A stretch of 64,000 bases of DNA from Adiantum capillus-veneris (taxonomy: Eukaryota > Streptophyta > Polypodiopsida > Polypodiales > Pteridaceae): positions 133,193,891 through 133,257,890 of the forward strand of contig CM043947.1 of NCBI GenBank assembly GCA_014529385.2. Direction: 5' to 3'. Shown in pieces: positions 49,901 to 61,800 of this stretch (position 1 is its first letter; every line of letters begins with the position of its first letter). Under the pieces are notes generated by a model, which saw only the letters and a program-made list of their open reading frames with translations, had not been told where the DNA came from and did not search any database. Made by a program: the position numbers and the translations under genes.

Positions 49901-52900
49901 TTGAAACATAGAGAGAAGCAAAGGTCCACCCCTGTCTAAGCTGGGGTCCATTGAAACATGGAGAGAAGGATGCTCCACCATTTGTTCAAGGTAGGCTCCA
50001 TTGAAACATGAGGAGAAGCAAGGTGCACCATGTCTCCAAGATGCTAGGCTCCATCGAAAAACATTAAACCCACGATATGTTGTAGATGAGGGGTTTACAT
50101 TCAGGTCCAACACTTGTCCAAGCTATTATTGGTAGTAGTTGAGTGGTTTGGTCTCAAGATTCACCACTTTTCACTCTATGTCATTATATTAAGAATATGC
50201 GCGTGTTAAGGTCCACCACTTGTCCAACCTATAAGGTTCATCTCTTAAAGGTTATTCTTTATTACTACTTGGAGTGACCATGATAGGTTTTACATGGGGG
50301 TTTGGTTCCAAGGTCCACCACTTGTCCAAGCTAACTCTATTGAAACATAGAGAGAACAAAGGTCCACCACTTGTCCAAGCTAGGGTCATTGAAACATGGA
50401 GAGGAGGATGCTCACCATTTGTCCAAGAAGGCTCTATTGAAACATGAAGAGAAGCACAGGTGCACCATGTTCAAGAAGCTATGCTCATCAAAATTACATA
50501 AACCCACATTATTTCATAGATGAGGGGTTTACTTTCAAGGGCAACCACTTGTCCACACTTGTCCAAGCTATTATGCTAGTAGTAGCTGAGTGGTTTGGTC
50601 TCAAGATTCACCACTTTTATTTAAGAATATGTGGGTGTTAAGGTCCACCACTTGTCCAACCTATAAGGCTACATCTTAAGGTTATCTTTCTTACTACTTG
50701 GAGTGACCATGATAGGTTTTACATGGGGGTTTGGTTCCAGGTCACACACTTGTCCAAGCTAACTCTATTGAAACATAGAGAGAACAAAGGTCCACCACTT
50801 GTCCAAGCTAGGGTCCATTGAAACATGGAGTGAAGGATGCTCCACCATTTGTCCAAGATAGGCTCCATTGAAACATGACGAGAAGCAAGCTGCACCATGT
50901 CTCCAAGATGGTAGGCTCCATTGAAATACATTAAACCCACGATATTTCGTAGATGAGGGGTTTACATTCAAGGTCCACCACTTGTCCAAGCTATTATTGC
51001 TAGTAGCCTGAGTGGTTTGGTCTCAAGATTCACCACTTTTATTAAGAATATGCGCGTGTTAAGGTCCATCACTTGTCCAACCTATAAGGCTACATCTTAA
51101 AGGTTATTCTTTATTACCACTTGGAGTGACCATGATAGGTTTTACATGGGGGTTTGGTTCCAAGGTCCACCACTTGTCCAAGCTAACTCTATTGAAACAT
51201 AGAGAGAAACAAAGGTCCACCACTTTTCCAAGCAAGGGTCCATTGAAACATGGAGAGAAGGATGCTCCACCATTTGTTCAAGATAGGCTCCATTGAAACA
51301 TGACGAGAAGCAAGGTGCACCATGTCTCCAAGATGCTAGGCTCCATCAAAATACATTAAACGCACGATATTTCGTAGATGAGGGGTTTACATTCAAGGTC
51401 CACCACTTGTCCAAGCTATTATTGCTAGTAGCCTGAGTGGTTTGGTCTCAAGATTCACCACTTTTATTAAGAATAAGCGCGTGTTAAGGTCCATCACTTG
51501 TCCAACCTATAAGGCTACATCTTAAAGGTTATTCTTTATTACCACTTGGAGTGACCATGATAGGTTTTACATGGGGGTTTGGTTCCAAGGTCCACCACTT
51601 GTCCAAGCTAACTCTATTGAAACATAGAGAGAAACAAAGGTCCACCACTTTTCCAAGCTAGGGTCCATTGAAACATGGAGAGAAGGATGCTCCACCATTT
51701 GTCCAAGATAGGCTCCATTGAAACATGACGAGAAGCAAGCTGCACCATGTCTCCAAGATGCTAGGCTCCATCAAAAAACATTAAACCCACGATATTTCGT
51801 AGATGAGGGGTTTACATTCAAGGTCCACCACTTGTCCAAGCTATTATTGCTAGTAGCCTGAGTGGTTTGGTCTCAAGATTCACCACTTTTATTAAGAATA
51901 AGCGCGTGTTAAGGTCCATCACTTGTCCAACCTATAAGGCTACATCTTAAAGGTTATTCTCTTTTACCACTTGGAGTGACCATGATAGGTTTTACATGGG
52001 GGTTTGGTTCCAAGGTCCACCACTTGTCCAAGCTAACTCTATTGAAACATAGAGAGAAACAAAGGTCCACCACTTGTCCAAACTAGGGTCCATTGAAACA
52101 TGGAGAGAAAGATGCTCCACCATTTGTCCAAGATAGGCTCCATTGAAACATGACGAGAAGCAAGCTGCACCATGTCTCCAAGATGCTAGGCTCCATCAAA
52201 ATACATTAAACCCATGATATTTCGTAGATGAGGGGTTTACATTCAAGGTCCACCACTTGTCCAAGCTATTATTCCTGGTAGCCTGAGTGGTTTGGTCTCA
52301 AGATTCACCACTTTTATTAAGAATATGCGCGTGTTAAGGTCCACCACTTGTCCAACCTATAAGGCTACATCTTAAAGGTTATTCTTTATTACCACTTGGA
52401 GTGACCATGATAGGTTTTACATGGGGGTTTGGTTCCAAGGTCCACCACTTGTCCAAGCTAACTCTATTGAAACATAGAGAGAAACAAAGGTCCACCACTT
52501 GTCCAAGCTAGGGTCCATTGAAACATGGAGAGAAGGATGCTCCACCATTTGTCCAAGATAGGCTCCATTGAAACATGACGAGAAGCAAGCTGCACCATGT
52601 CTCCAAGATGCTAGGCTCCATCAAAAAACATTAAACCCACGATATTTCGTAGATGAGGTGTTTACATTCAAGGTCCACCACTTGTCCAAGCTATTATTGC
52701 TAGTAGCCTGAGTGGTTCGGTCTCAAGATTCACCACTTTTATTAAGAATAAGCGCGTGTTAAGGTCCATCACTTGTCCAACCTATAAGGCTACATCTTAA
52801 AGGTTATTCTTTATTACCACTTGGAGTGACCATGATAGGTTTTACATGGGGGTTTGGTTCCAAGGTCCACCACTTGTCCAAGCTAACTCTATTGAAACAT

Positions 52901-54665
52901 AGAGAGAAACAAAGGTCCACCAGTTGTCCAAGCTAGGGTCCATTGAAACATGGAGAGAAGGATGCTCCACCATTTGTCCTAGATAGGCTCCATTGAAACA
53001 TGACGAGAAGCAAGCTGCACCATGTCTCCAAGATGCTAGGCTCCATCAAAATACATTAAACCCACGATATGTCATAGATGAGGGGTTTACATTCAAGGTC
53101 CACCACTTGTCCAAGCTATTATTGGTTATATCCTGAGTGGTTTGGTCTCAAGATTCACCACTTTTATTAAGAATATGTGGGTTTTAAGGTCCACCACTTG
53201 TCCAACCTATAAGGCTACATCTTAAAGGTTATTCTTTCTTACTACTTGGAGTGACCATGATAGGTTTTACATGGGGGTTTGGTTCCAAGGTCCACCACTT
53301 GTCCAAGATAACTCTAATGAAACATAGAGAGAAGCAAAGGTCCACCTCTTGTCTAAGCTAGGGTCCATTGAAACATGGAGAGAAGGATGCTCCACCATTT
53401 GTCCAAGGTAGGCTCCATTGAAACATGAGGAGAAGCAAGGTGCACCATGTCTCCAAGATGCTAGGCTCCATTGAAAAACATTAAACCCACGATATATCGT
53501 AGATGAGGGGTTTACATTCAAGGTCCACCACTTGTCCAAGCTATTATCACTAGTAGCATGAGTGGTTTTGTCGTAAGATTCACCATTTTTCCACTCTATG
53601 TCATTATATTAAGAATATGCGCGTGTTAAGGTCCACCACTTGTCCAACCTATAAGGCTACATCTTAAAGGTTTTTCTTTATTACCACTTGGAGTGACCAT
53701 GATAGGTTTTACATGGGGCTTTGGTTCCAAGGTCCACCACTTGTCCAAGATAACTCTATTGAATCATAGAGAGAAGCAAAGGTCCACCACTTGTCTAAGC
53801 TAGGCTCCATTGAAACATGGAGAGAAGGATGCTCCACCATTTGTCGAAGCTAACTCTATTGAAACATAGGGGGTTTACGTTCAACGTCCACCACTTGTCC
53901 AAGCTATTAGTTCTAGTAGCATGAGTATTTTTGTCTCAAGATTCACCACTTTTTCACTCTATGTCATTATATTAAGAATATTAGGGTGTTAAGGTCCACC
54001 ACTTGTCCAACCTATAAGGCTATATCTTAAAGGTTATTCTTTCTCACCACTTGGAGTGACCATGATAGGTTTTACATGGGGGTTTGGTTCCAAGGTCCAC
54101 CACTTTTCCAAGCTAACTCTATTAAATAATAGAGAGAAGCAAAGGTCCACCACTTGTCCAAGCTAGGGTCCATTGAAACATGGAGAGAAGGATCCTCCAC
54201 CATTTGTCCAAGATAGGCTCCATTGAAACATGAAGAGAAGCAAGATGCACGATGTCTCCAAGATGCTAGGCTCCATCGAAATACCTTAAACCCACGATAT
54301 TTCGTAGATGGGGGGTTTACTTTCAAGGTCCACCACTTGTCCAAGCTATTATCGCTAGTAGCATGGTTTGGTCTCAAGATTCACCAGTTTTCCACCTTAT
54401 GTCATTATATGAAGAATATCTGGGTGTTAAGGTCCACCACTTGTCCAACCTATAAGGCTATATCTTAAATGATTTTTTTTTTGACCACTTGGAATGTGCA
54501 TGATATGTTTTACATGGGGTTTTGTTCCAAGGTGCACCACTTGTCCAAGCTAGATCTATTACATATATATTATACATACAATATTCAACTAGATTCCCTA
54601 CCTATCATGTCCAGTAGCATGGATGCTCTAGCTTGAAGGTCCACCACTTGTCCAACCTATACTCT
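34975..54665 (-). repeat. Satellite family B higher-order array, about 44 units of 442 or 425 bp
   Basis: The base monomer is 50 bp (box CACCACTTGTCCAAGC plus hairpin CTCCATTGAAACATGGAG). One higher-order unit has eight boxes spaced 50, 50, 50, 83, 56, 52, 49 and 52 bp, 442 bp in all (measured from 35561 to 36003). A 425-bp version lacks 17 bases of the CCACTCTATGTCATTA monomer. The unit start (CTAACTCTATTGAAACATAGAG) recurs from 35578 to 54113. Units at 39-53.5 kb are near-identical and fall into two types, marked by GACGAGAAGCAAGCTGCACC versus GAGGAGAAGCAAGGTGCACC. Flanking units (35-39 kb, 53.5-54.6 kb) are more diverged, as expected at array edges. Ninety-codon minus-strand ORFs recur because the unit is homogenised. 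Confidence 0.9.
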
Positions 54666-55130
54666 CTTATGTAAGGGAGATCTCGCTATAAATTCAAAAC
54701 CTTCCCGCCTAAATTTAAAATATCCCGCCTAAATTTTAAAATATCCCGCCCAAATTTTAAAATATCAAACTTTTTTATAAAAATTTAAATTTTACTACTT
54801 AAATTTAAAATATTCCACGTGAAATTGATTTTAAATTCAAGTTTACCACAAAAAGATATCATTATACCACCTAAATTCAAATATGCAAACCTCAAATCAT
54901 TATATTGTACATAAATTCAAACAAATTCAAATTAACAAGCCTAAACTGATATTAGTTTGCATAGATATGAATTTATCACACCTAAATTATGTCACCATGT
55001 TAGAGAGAGTGGTTAGAGAATTTGAACAAGGTCCACCACTTGTCCAACCTAGATACCAAGAAGGATTGAGTGTACAAGGTATTGTTTGGAGGTCCTTATA
55101 GTCCACTGGTCTCAAGGTCCACCACTTGTG
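54666..55130. other. AT-rich region with three CCCGCC boxes
   Basis: CCCGCCTAAATTT-type phrases occur at about 54704, 54724 and 54745, a 20-21-bp tandem repeat that resembles E2F-type sites (TTCCCGCC). The rest is AT-rich with repeated AAATTTAAAATAT. One satellite B box lies at 55028-55048. If the minus-strand gene's first exon lies above the array, this would be near its promoter, but no start site can be shown. Confidence 0.45.
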
Positions 55131-55549
55131 GTAAGGGTCACCAAAAAGTGTATATATTCATCCAAAAAAATACACGTATTTTTGGTCTACATGTCCTAGT
55201 TTAAACCATTTATGTCCATTAGGTGTATCACTAAACAACACTACTATTTTTGAGAAACAGAGGTTACAATCATATCTACAAATGGATTAGAGGAAAATCA
55301 GCTCAGCATACATCCAGAACTAGCTACAAGAATCGACTTTAACAGATCACGCAAGTAAGTATTCCATTCAATTTTACTAGTATTACAATGTGTTAGTTAT
55401 TTGTGATATTTATGTATGTATATATACTATGTGTGCATATCGTAATTAAGTTGAATTGTGTATCTGCATTATGTATGAGTATTACAATGAAATAATACAA
55501 ATATACATACATACACATAGATAACACAGACACACACATACATGAGCAT
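55131..55549. other. Unique AT-rich sequence, no gene recognised
   Basis: This contains a stray family B box at 55118-55130 and TATGTATGTATATATA microsatellite-like sequence near 55410-55430. Nothing coding is recognisable. Confidence 0.35.
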
Positions 55550-55930
55550 GTATTTTCAAGAGAGAGATAGCAAGATACAGAGATAGATAGATAGAGAGAG
55601 AGAGAGATAAATACCTGTTTTTTAGAGAGAGGAGAGAGAAAGATAACAGATTTCACTGTGTTTATGTATGTGGAAGAGAGGAAGACGATGTATGGGAATA
55701 TGTGCACGTATTTTCAAGAGAGAGACAACAAGATAACAGATTTCATTGTGGTTATGTATGTGGAAGTGAGGAAGACGATGTGTGGGAATATGTGCATGTA
55801 TTTTCAAGAGAGAGACAGCAAGATAACAGATTTCACTGTGGTTATGTATGTGGAAGAGAGGAAGACGATGTGTGGGAATATGTGTATGTGTGCGAGGATA
55901 CTTTTAAACTATGTATCTCTGTCTTTTGAC
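55550..55930. repeat. GA/GATA microsatellite followed by a 90-bp tandem repeat
   Basis: An AGAGAGATAGATAGATAGAG-type tract runs 55558-55612. From 55661 a 90-bp unit (starts at 55661, 55751 and 55841) repeats about 2.5 times, each with GTATGTGGAAG, GACGATGTGTGGGAATATG and TTTTCAAGAGAGAGACA. As 90 is divisible by three, the plus-strand frames stay open across it as a 30-residue repeat, but the peptide has no family resemblance. Confidence 0.7.
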
Positions 55931-56460
55931 GAGAGAGTGTGTGTGCAAGAAGAGTTACAGAGAACCATCTTCTCTATATGGAGAAAGACAGAGAGTGAGA
56001 GAGAGAGAAATACCTGTTTTTTCTCTATTCGTGAGGTGTGCAATGTCTCCTGAGAAGACTGCCCGATCCTGCCCTTCTGGAAAGCGTTGTGTACACTGCT
56101 GTTTCTTTATCTTGTGCGCGAACTTTCAATCCTGTGCACTCCACCTGTGTGTTGTGTACGATGCCGAGCTTGCTCCTCTACGCGTGCGTATACTCCAACT
56201 GTGTGCGATCCGTGTGAGCTTTCTGTGTGTTTGCTGCTCGCCTGCTTTCTCTGTGTGCGTTGCTCATGCGCTCTCTGTGTGCCTAATCTTGATAGGGTTT
56301 ATTAGAATGCCACGTATGCTACAAGTCCATGTTTTATCATAGGATTAAAAAAACAAAAGCAATATAAAAAATTAACCAATTCACACGGCCAAAATTAAAA
56401 AAATCATGGTTGAAAATATGAAAAACATGCGTAACTCTATACTAGGAATTCACTTTTTAA
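55931..56460. other. Unique region with CT/GT-rich tract, no gene supported
   Basis: Sequence at 55931-56290 is rich in GTGTG, CTGTG and TGCGC phrases and open in two plus-strand frames, ending in ATTAGAATGCC. The translations are Cys/Leu-rich without recognisable domains. I leave it as unassigned, possibly an untranslated exon or a piece of a transposable element. Confidence 0.35.
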
Positions 56461-56680
56461 AAAAAAAATCTTTGGGCGCTGCCCTGGACCCCGCCTGGGG
56501 CGCTGCCCCAGGACCCCGCCCAGAACAATATCCCAAAATCAACCTCCCAAGCCCCGCCATCGAGAGCGCTATATTCCACATCCCCATCAAGAGCGCTACC
56601 CCCAAACCTCACGTGGAAGCGCTGCCTTGTCACCCCATTGTGGCATTGCCCTAAGACCCCGCATCTGGAGTGCTAAATGG
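56461..56680. repeat. GC-rich dispersed-element fragment
   Basis: An abrupt GC-rich island contains GGCGCTGCCCTGGACCCCGC and a second near-copy GGCGCTGCCCCAGGACCCCGC, then shorter echoes (GAGCGCTA, GCATTGCCCTAAGACCCCGC). The composition differs sharply from the AT-rich flanks, and it looks like part of an interspersed repeat. No coding or terminal motif was identified. Confidence 0.45.
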
Positions 56681-57240
56681 GAACATTCTTCATTAGTGAA
56701 ATTTTGAACATAAATTATATTAGCATATACTTAAATATAATACAAATATTAACATATTAGCTATACTACTAATTTACTATAGCAGTTCTAGATTATGTCC
56801 CATACTATATTTAAGGTGCCAAAGGTTTGGCCTTATGGTCCTAGATTTAGCCAAGTGGTCAACACATATAGGACCAAGTGCACACTGTGCCACAAAACTT
56901 GGCCACCACTTCACTTGCCAAAGTTTAGGCCACATGGTCAATCCTAAGTTTCCAATGTTCTTATTATGTCACCTTTTGCCTCGTGGAAAACCTAGGCTTG
57001 TTTTCACATACTCAGGCACTTCAAGCCACAATAAATTGTCATTACTCTTCGGCAACCCTTTTGTTCAAGTCTTTGAAAAAACATTGTTTAAGGCCACCCT
57101 AAACCATTTTCATTTAGGGGTGTCTAAAACTAGCTTTTTGGCAATTCGAGAAGAAAATGGTCAAAGTTTTATACTTAGTTTTAACCACTTGACCAATTCA
57201 AATATTGGAAAGCAAGGTCTTGTAATACTTTTCTTTGGAC
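56681..57240. other. Unassigned sequence with a 150-codon open frame
   Basis: A plus-strand frame is open from 56835 to 57287. Its translation lacks any domain I recognise, and its 3' end runs into satellite B boxes (CCCTCACTTGTCCAATCTATGC). I do not call it a gene. Confidence 0.35.
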
Positions 57241-58790
57241 ATCACACATTAAAACTAGGTCCCTCACTTGTCCAATCTATGCTCTAATACAATAAAGGGC
57301 TTTTGGTTTCAAGATGCACCACTTTCCCAACCTTGATTCCAATAAAGAAGCTAGCTCTACTTAGACATTTAATAGCAAGGTCCTGCAGCAGTTCAGATTG
57401 AACATTTTCCATGGCAGCTAGGTCCACCACTTATCTAAGCTATGCTCTAATAGAGTAAGGGGGTTTTGGTTTCAAGATCCACCACTTGTCCAAACTTGAT
57501 TTGGGAAGCAAGGTCCTATAATAGTTTTCTTTGGACATTCACCATTACAACTAAGTCCACCACTTCTCCAAGCTACGTTCTAATACACTAAGGAGGTTTT
57601 GGTTTCAAGGAGAACCACTTGTACGACTTTGTTTTTGGAAGTAAGGTCTTTACATAGTTCACCTTGGACCTTGGACATTGTATACTACAAATAAGCCCAC
57701 CACTTGTCCAAGATATCCTCTATATATAGCCAAAGGGTTTGGGTTTCAAGATTCACCACTTTTCCAACCTTTCTTCCATTAAAGAAAGGAGGGGCATTAT
57801 AACTAGGTCCACCACTTGTCCAAGCTATGCTTTGATATAGAAAGGGGATTTTGGTTTCAAGGTCCACCACGTGTTCAACCTTGCAAGACTCAAGGGATAC
57901 TTGGACATTGGAAAGCATAGTCCTATAGTAGTTGATAGGTGGCAGTGGGTATTACAACTAGGTCCAACCTATGATCTCATATAGCAAAGAGGCTTTGCTT
58001 TCAAGGTCCACCACTTGTCCAACCTTGCTTCCATTAAAGAAATGAGGGGCTACGTAAACATTGGCAAGCAAGGTAGCAAGGTCCTAAGGTGTTTCACCTT
58101 GGATATTGGGCATTATAACTAGGTCCACCACTTGTCCAAGCTATGCTCTGATAAAGAAAGAGGATTTTCGTTTCAAGGTCCACCATGTGTTCAACCTTTC
58201 TAATATAGAAAGGGGATTTTCGTTTCAAGGTCCACCACGTGTTCAACCTTGAAAGACTCAAGGGATACTTGGACATTGGAAAGCATAGTCCTATAGTAGT
58301 TGATAGGTGGCAGTGGGTATTAAAACAAGGTCCAACCTATGCTCTAATATAGCAAAGAGGCTTTGGTTTCAAGGTCCACCACTTGTCCAACCTTACTTCC
58401 ATTAAAGAAATGAGGGGCTACGTAAACATTGGCAAGCAAGGTAGCAAAGTCCTAAGGTATTTCACCTTGGATATTGGGCATTATAACTAGGTCCACCACT
58501 TGTCCAAGCTATGCTCTGATATAGAAAGGGGATTTTTGTTTCAAGGTCCACCACGTGTTCAACCTTGAAAGACTCAAGGGATACTTGGACATTGGAAAGC
58601 ATAGTCCTATAGTAGTTGATAGGTGGCAGTGGGTATTACAACTAGGTCCACCACTTGTCCAACCTATGCTCTCATATAGCAAAGAGGCTTTGGTTTCAAG
58701 GTCCACCACTTGTCCAACCTTGCTTCCATTAATATAGCAAGGAGGATTTGGTCTCAAGGTTCACCACTTGTCCAACCTATGCAAACCTTT
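57241..58790 (-). repeat. Satellite family B variant with ~316-366-bp units
   Basis: GGTCCACCACTTGTCCAA boxes sit in a different framework. A phrase containing GGACATTGGAAAGCATAGTCC recurs at about 57903, 58271 and 58588, with TTGATAGGTGGCAGTGGGTATT between boxes and a partly duplicated CCACGTGTTCAACC segment at 58180-58245. There are about three units. This array lies immediately 5' of the plus-strand DUF7869-like gene and would fall in its presumed 5' UTR intron. Confidence 0.8.
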
Positions 58791-58871
58791 TTCATGTTGT
58801 AGCATGATTTTTTGTTTGAAGAGTATTTTTCTATAACTATGGATTTAACAATGTAATCTTTTTACTTACAG

Positions 58872-61800
58872 GATGGACTTCGAATCTGGGGAGAAAGTAC
58901 ATATGATACTTGACAATGAAATCGTTGGTATTGGTTGTGTGTGTAGAACAGATCCAGATTCCACTTGTGGTGGTACAAAGATAGGGCTGGGAAATGTCTC
59001 CATACTAGTGGAGGAATGCTTGAAGGATGTGGTCCTACCTTTTCCTACAATGGATACTTCATCTCTCCAAGGCTCATTATGGAGTGCTGTTCGATGGTCA
59101 AAGCTTCTTTTGCAATCTTTTGTATTAAATGGGAACTTAATTGATCCACACGAAAGCTACAATGGTGATGAAGAACATGATCATTCTGATCCTCTAGTTA
59201 CAGATGCAATACCTATGACAAGCCCAGAATTTGAAGCAATGATTCGAGAGTCTTGGAGAAATCAGAGGGTCCTTTTAAAAGATGACACAATGATGCAAAC
59301 CATGAATGAAGGGACCATCTTATATGTATTTCCACATGATTATGTCAACTTTCAGAAACTTGGTCCTGATTGTGTGGGTGTGGGTATTGAAAGAGAAAAT
59401 GCAAGCATTGATGATGTGGTTGAAGTGGGTAGCATCACTTTGCTAAAGTGGCCCATCAAGCAGACAACAATGTTGAATGGGAGCCCATTACAACGCTTTG
59501 TTCCTGTTGATGGCCTGCATGCTACATATGAGGATGTATCCAACGATGGCAATGTTGGAAAAAAACTTGATGGGAGTAATGTTGTCCAGTTGTCAAGGAA
59601 GAGACGATACACTTTCATGAACAGGACTCAAAAATCAAAAGCAGCACCAGCTTCGACTTTTTACCTTTCAAACAAATCAATTCAAAGGGTATCATGCATT
59701 GATTGTTGTGCACAAAAATGCTGCCAATTTGCAGATCGTGATATGGCGACAAGGTTATGACAACAATTTTGGGGAGAGTCTCAAAAATCACGCACTAATT
59801 ATGTTTATGATGTTCTTTCTATATGTTATCAGAAAGATGAGAAGTCACGATACCAATTCAGGCTAAATGGCTCTATTGTTTGTTGTAGAGCATGGTATGA
59901 GCTACATGGAATACCAAAGACATCATTTTATCGATACAAGGAGAACTTTGAAAATGGTGTGCGCCAATATGTACATGGGAACACATGTACATTGAGAAGG
60001 GGACTTCAACATACTAGTTTAGCAAGAGCACTACTAAATGAGTTTGTGGAAAACAACTCTGAGAAGATGCCACATAGAAGTAGAACACTGCTAGATGGCT
60101 CAAGAGAGACTCAATTGGTGATTCCATCAACATACAAACAAGTGGATATTTTATGTGAAATCAACACGACACTTGACCAAATGGGCTATGAGAAGAAGCT
60201 ATCCCAATCTTCTTTTGGTAGAATTTGGAACAAAGAGTACCCACATGTCACTTTAACAAAGACGAGTGAGTTCTCTAAGTGCAATATTTGTAGCTCAATC
60301 AAGGCAAGGTTAGAAGCTAAACCTTCTCTTGAAGAGAGAGCTCTTCTCTTGAGGGAGAGAGAAGTTCACATGGCACAACAAAAGAGTTGCAGAAGCCTAT
60401 ATTATGCATGGCGCACGTGTTCAGAAACTCAACCACAAAAATATGTATGCATAATCCATGATAAGATGGATCAAAAGAAGACTGCCATTCCTAGATTACG
60501 CATTGTTCCCAAGGGTGTGGATTCAGGATATAATCTGCATGTGGCATTGATTGGCATGATCACTCATGGACATGGAGAAGGTCATTACGGACACTTTGTC
60601 TTGAATGGTTTGTGGCCAGCTGATCCAAATCTTACAATTGGCTCAATTGCTAATTGTTTACATAACCTCGAGAGGATAGATAAGCATCCTCTTGGTGATC
60701 TAGTAACAAATGGACTTCCAAGGAGCAATATTTCACTACTACATGCTTTGAACTCAAGGGATGATTTGGACTACCATAACTTGAGTGATGGAAAAGAGCC
60801 CATTGTGCAGTCGTCAGAAATTGCAGAAGAGGAATTGGGGTCAACATTTCGCAGATTGCCAGAGAACTTGTTGCTACAATTGGATAATTGTGCAGGGGAA
60901 AACAAAAATCGATACTTATTTGCCTATTTGTCAATGCTTGTTGCAAGGGGTGTTTTCAAAACCATCCAGCTGGGATTTTTAATGGTTGGGCATACACATG
61001 AGGACATAGACGCCATGTTTAGTAGGTTTTCAGAGAAGTTGAGAGTTACACAAACCTATACTTTGCCACATTTGATGGATACATTACGAAACAGCTCATC
61101 GTCATCTCCAGCTCCATTTTTTCTCACAAAGATCCCCGATTTCAAGCAATATTGTGATGGCTATCTTTGTGATGGACAAGACATACTTGTTGGACATTCC
61201 AAACCGCTTCAGTTCAGGTTCTTTATGCAGGATGAGACACCAAGTAGGTGTATCAAGTTGGAGTGGAAGTATTCGCCTTTGGAAAACAGACACAGAAGGC
61301 AAGCCAATGTTACCACATGGAGATCCACCTCTAGTACAAATGGCGGAGTATGTCAAGGCCCACGAAGAAGTCATTTTGGGGCTAAAGAACTATATAAAAT
61401 TTTGAAAAAATTTAGGGAATGGTTCAAGTATTCCGCGATATTATAGACCCGTGATAGATTATTGGAGTAAGGTAATTGAAGAGATTGGAAAAGCAATCAT
61501 ATCAGAGGGAGTCTTGTATGAAATGTTTTGGCCAAAAACTCAAGAATATTCTCACCAACAAAGCACTACAATGAATTTGCAACAAGGAGCAGAAAGATTC
61601 CTAGGCCTTGAAGAGTTGAACGATCATTTTTGTGGGCCTCAACGAGATAGGCCAAGGGAAGAGTTTGACCCTATGTCTGATGTGCACCAAGGTGACTTTC
61701 TTATGCTTGTTCCGAGTGACATAGAAATCTATCCAGTGTGGCTTGCAATGGCTTTATCTGACATTGATAATGAGCCTACATCACCAAACTACAGAAAACT

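Noticed and set aside
39518-54377. About twenty conserved minus-strand ORFs of roughly 90 codons (DKWWTLNVNP...) that could look like a tandem gene family
   Set aside because: Each is one translation of the homogenised satellite unit. The 50-bp monomer is not a multiple of three, the DKWWT-type peptide recurs in shifting frames, single-base deletions break the frames freely, and there are no splice or start contexts.
34975-54665. CRISPR-like array (short repeat with about 30-bp intervals)
   Set aside because: The intervals are themselves repeated and not unique, the units form a higher-order satellite, and the surrounding genes are intron-bearing eukaryotic genes.
55658-56342. Overlapping plus-strand ORFs across the 90-bp repeat
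   Set aside because: The frame stays open because the 90-bp unit is divisible by three. The peptide is low in information, and two frames are open equally.
56835-57287. 150-codon ORF
   Set aside because: No recognisable family, no splice context, and its end lies in satellite B boxes.
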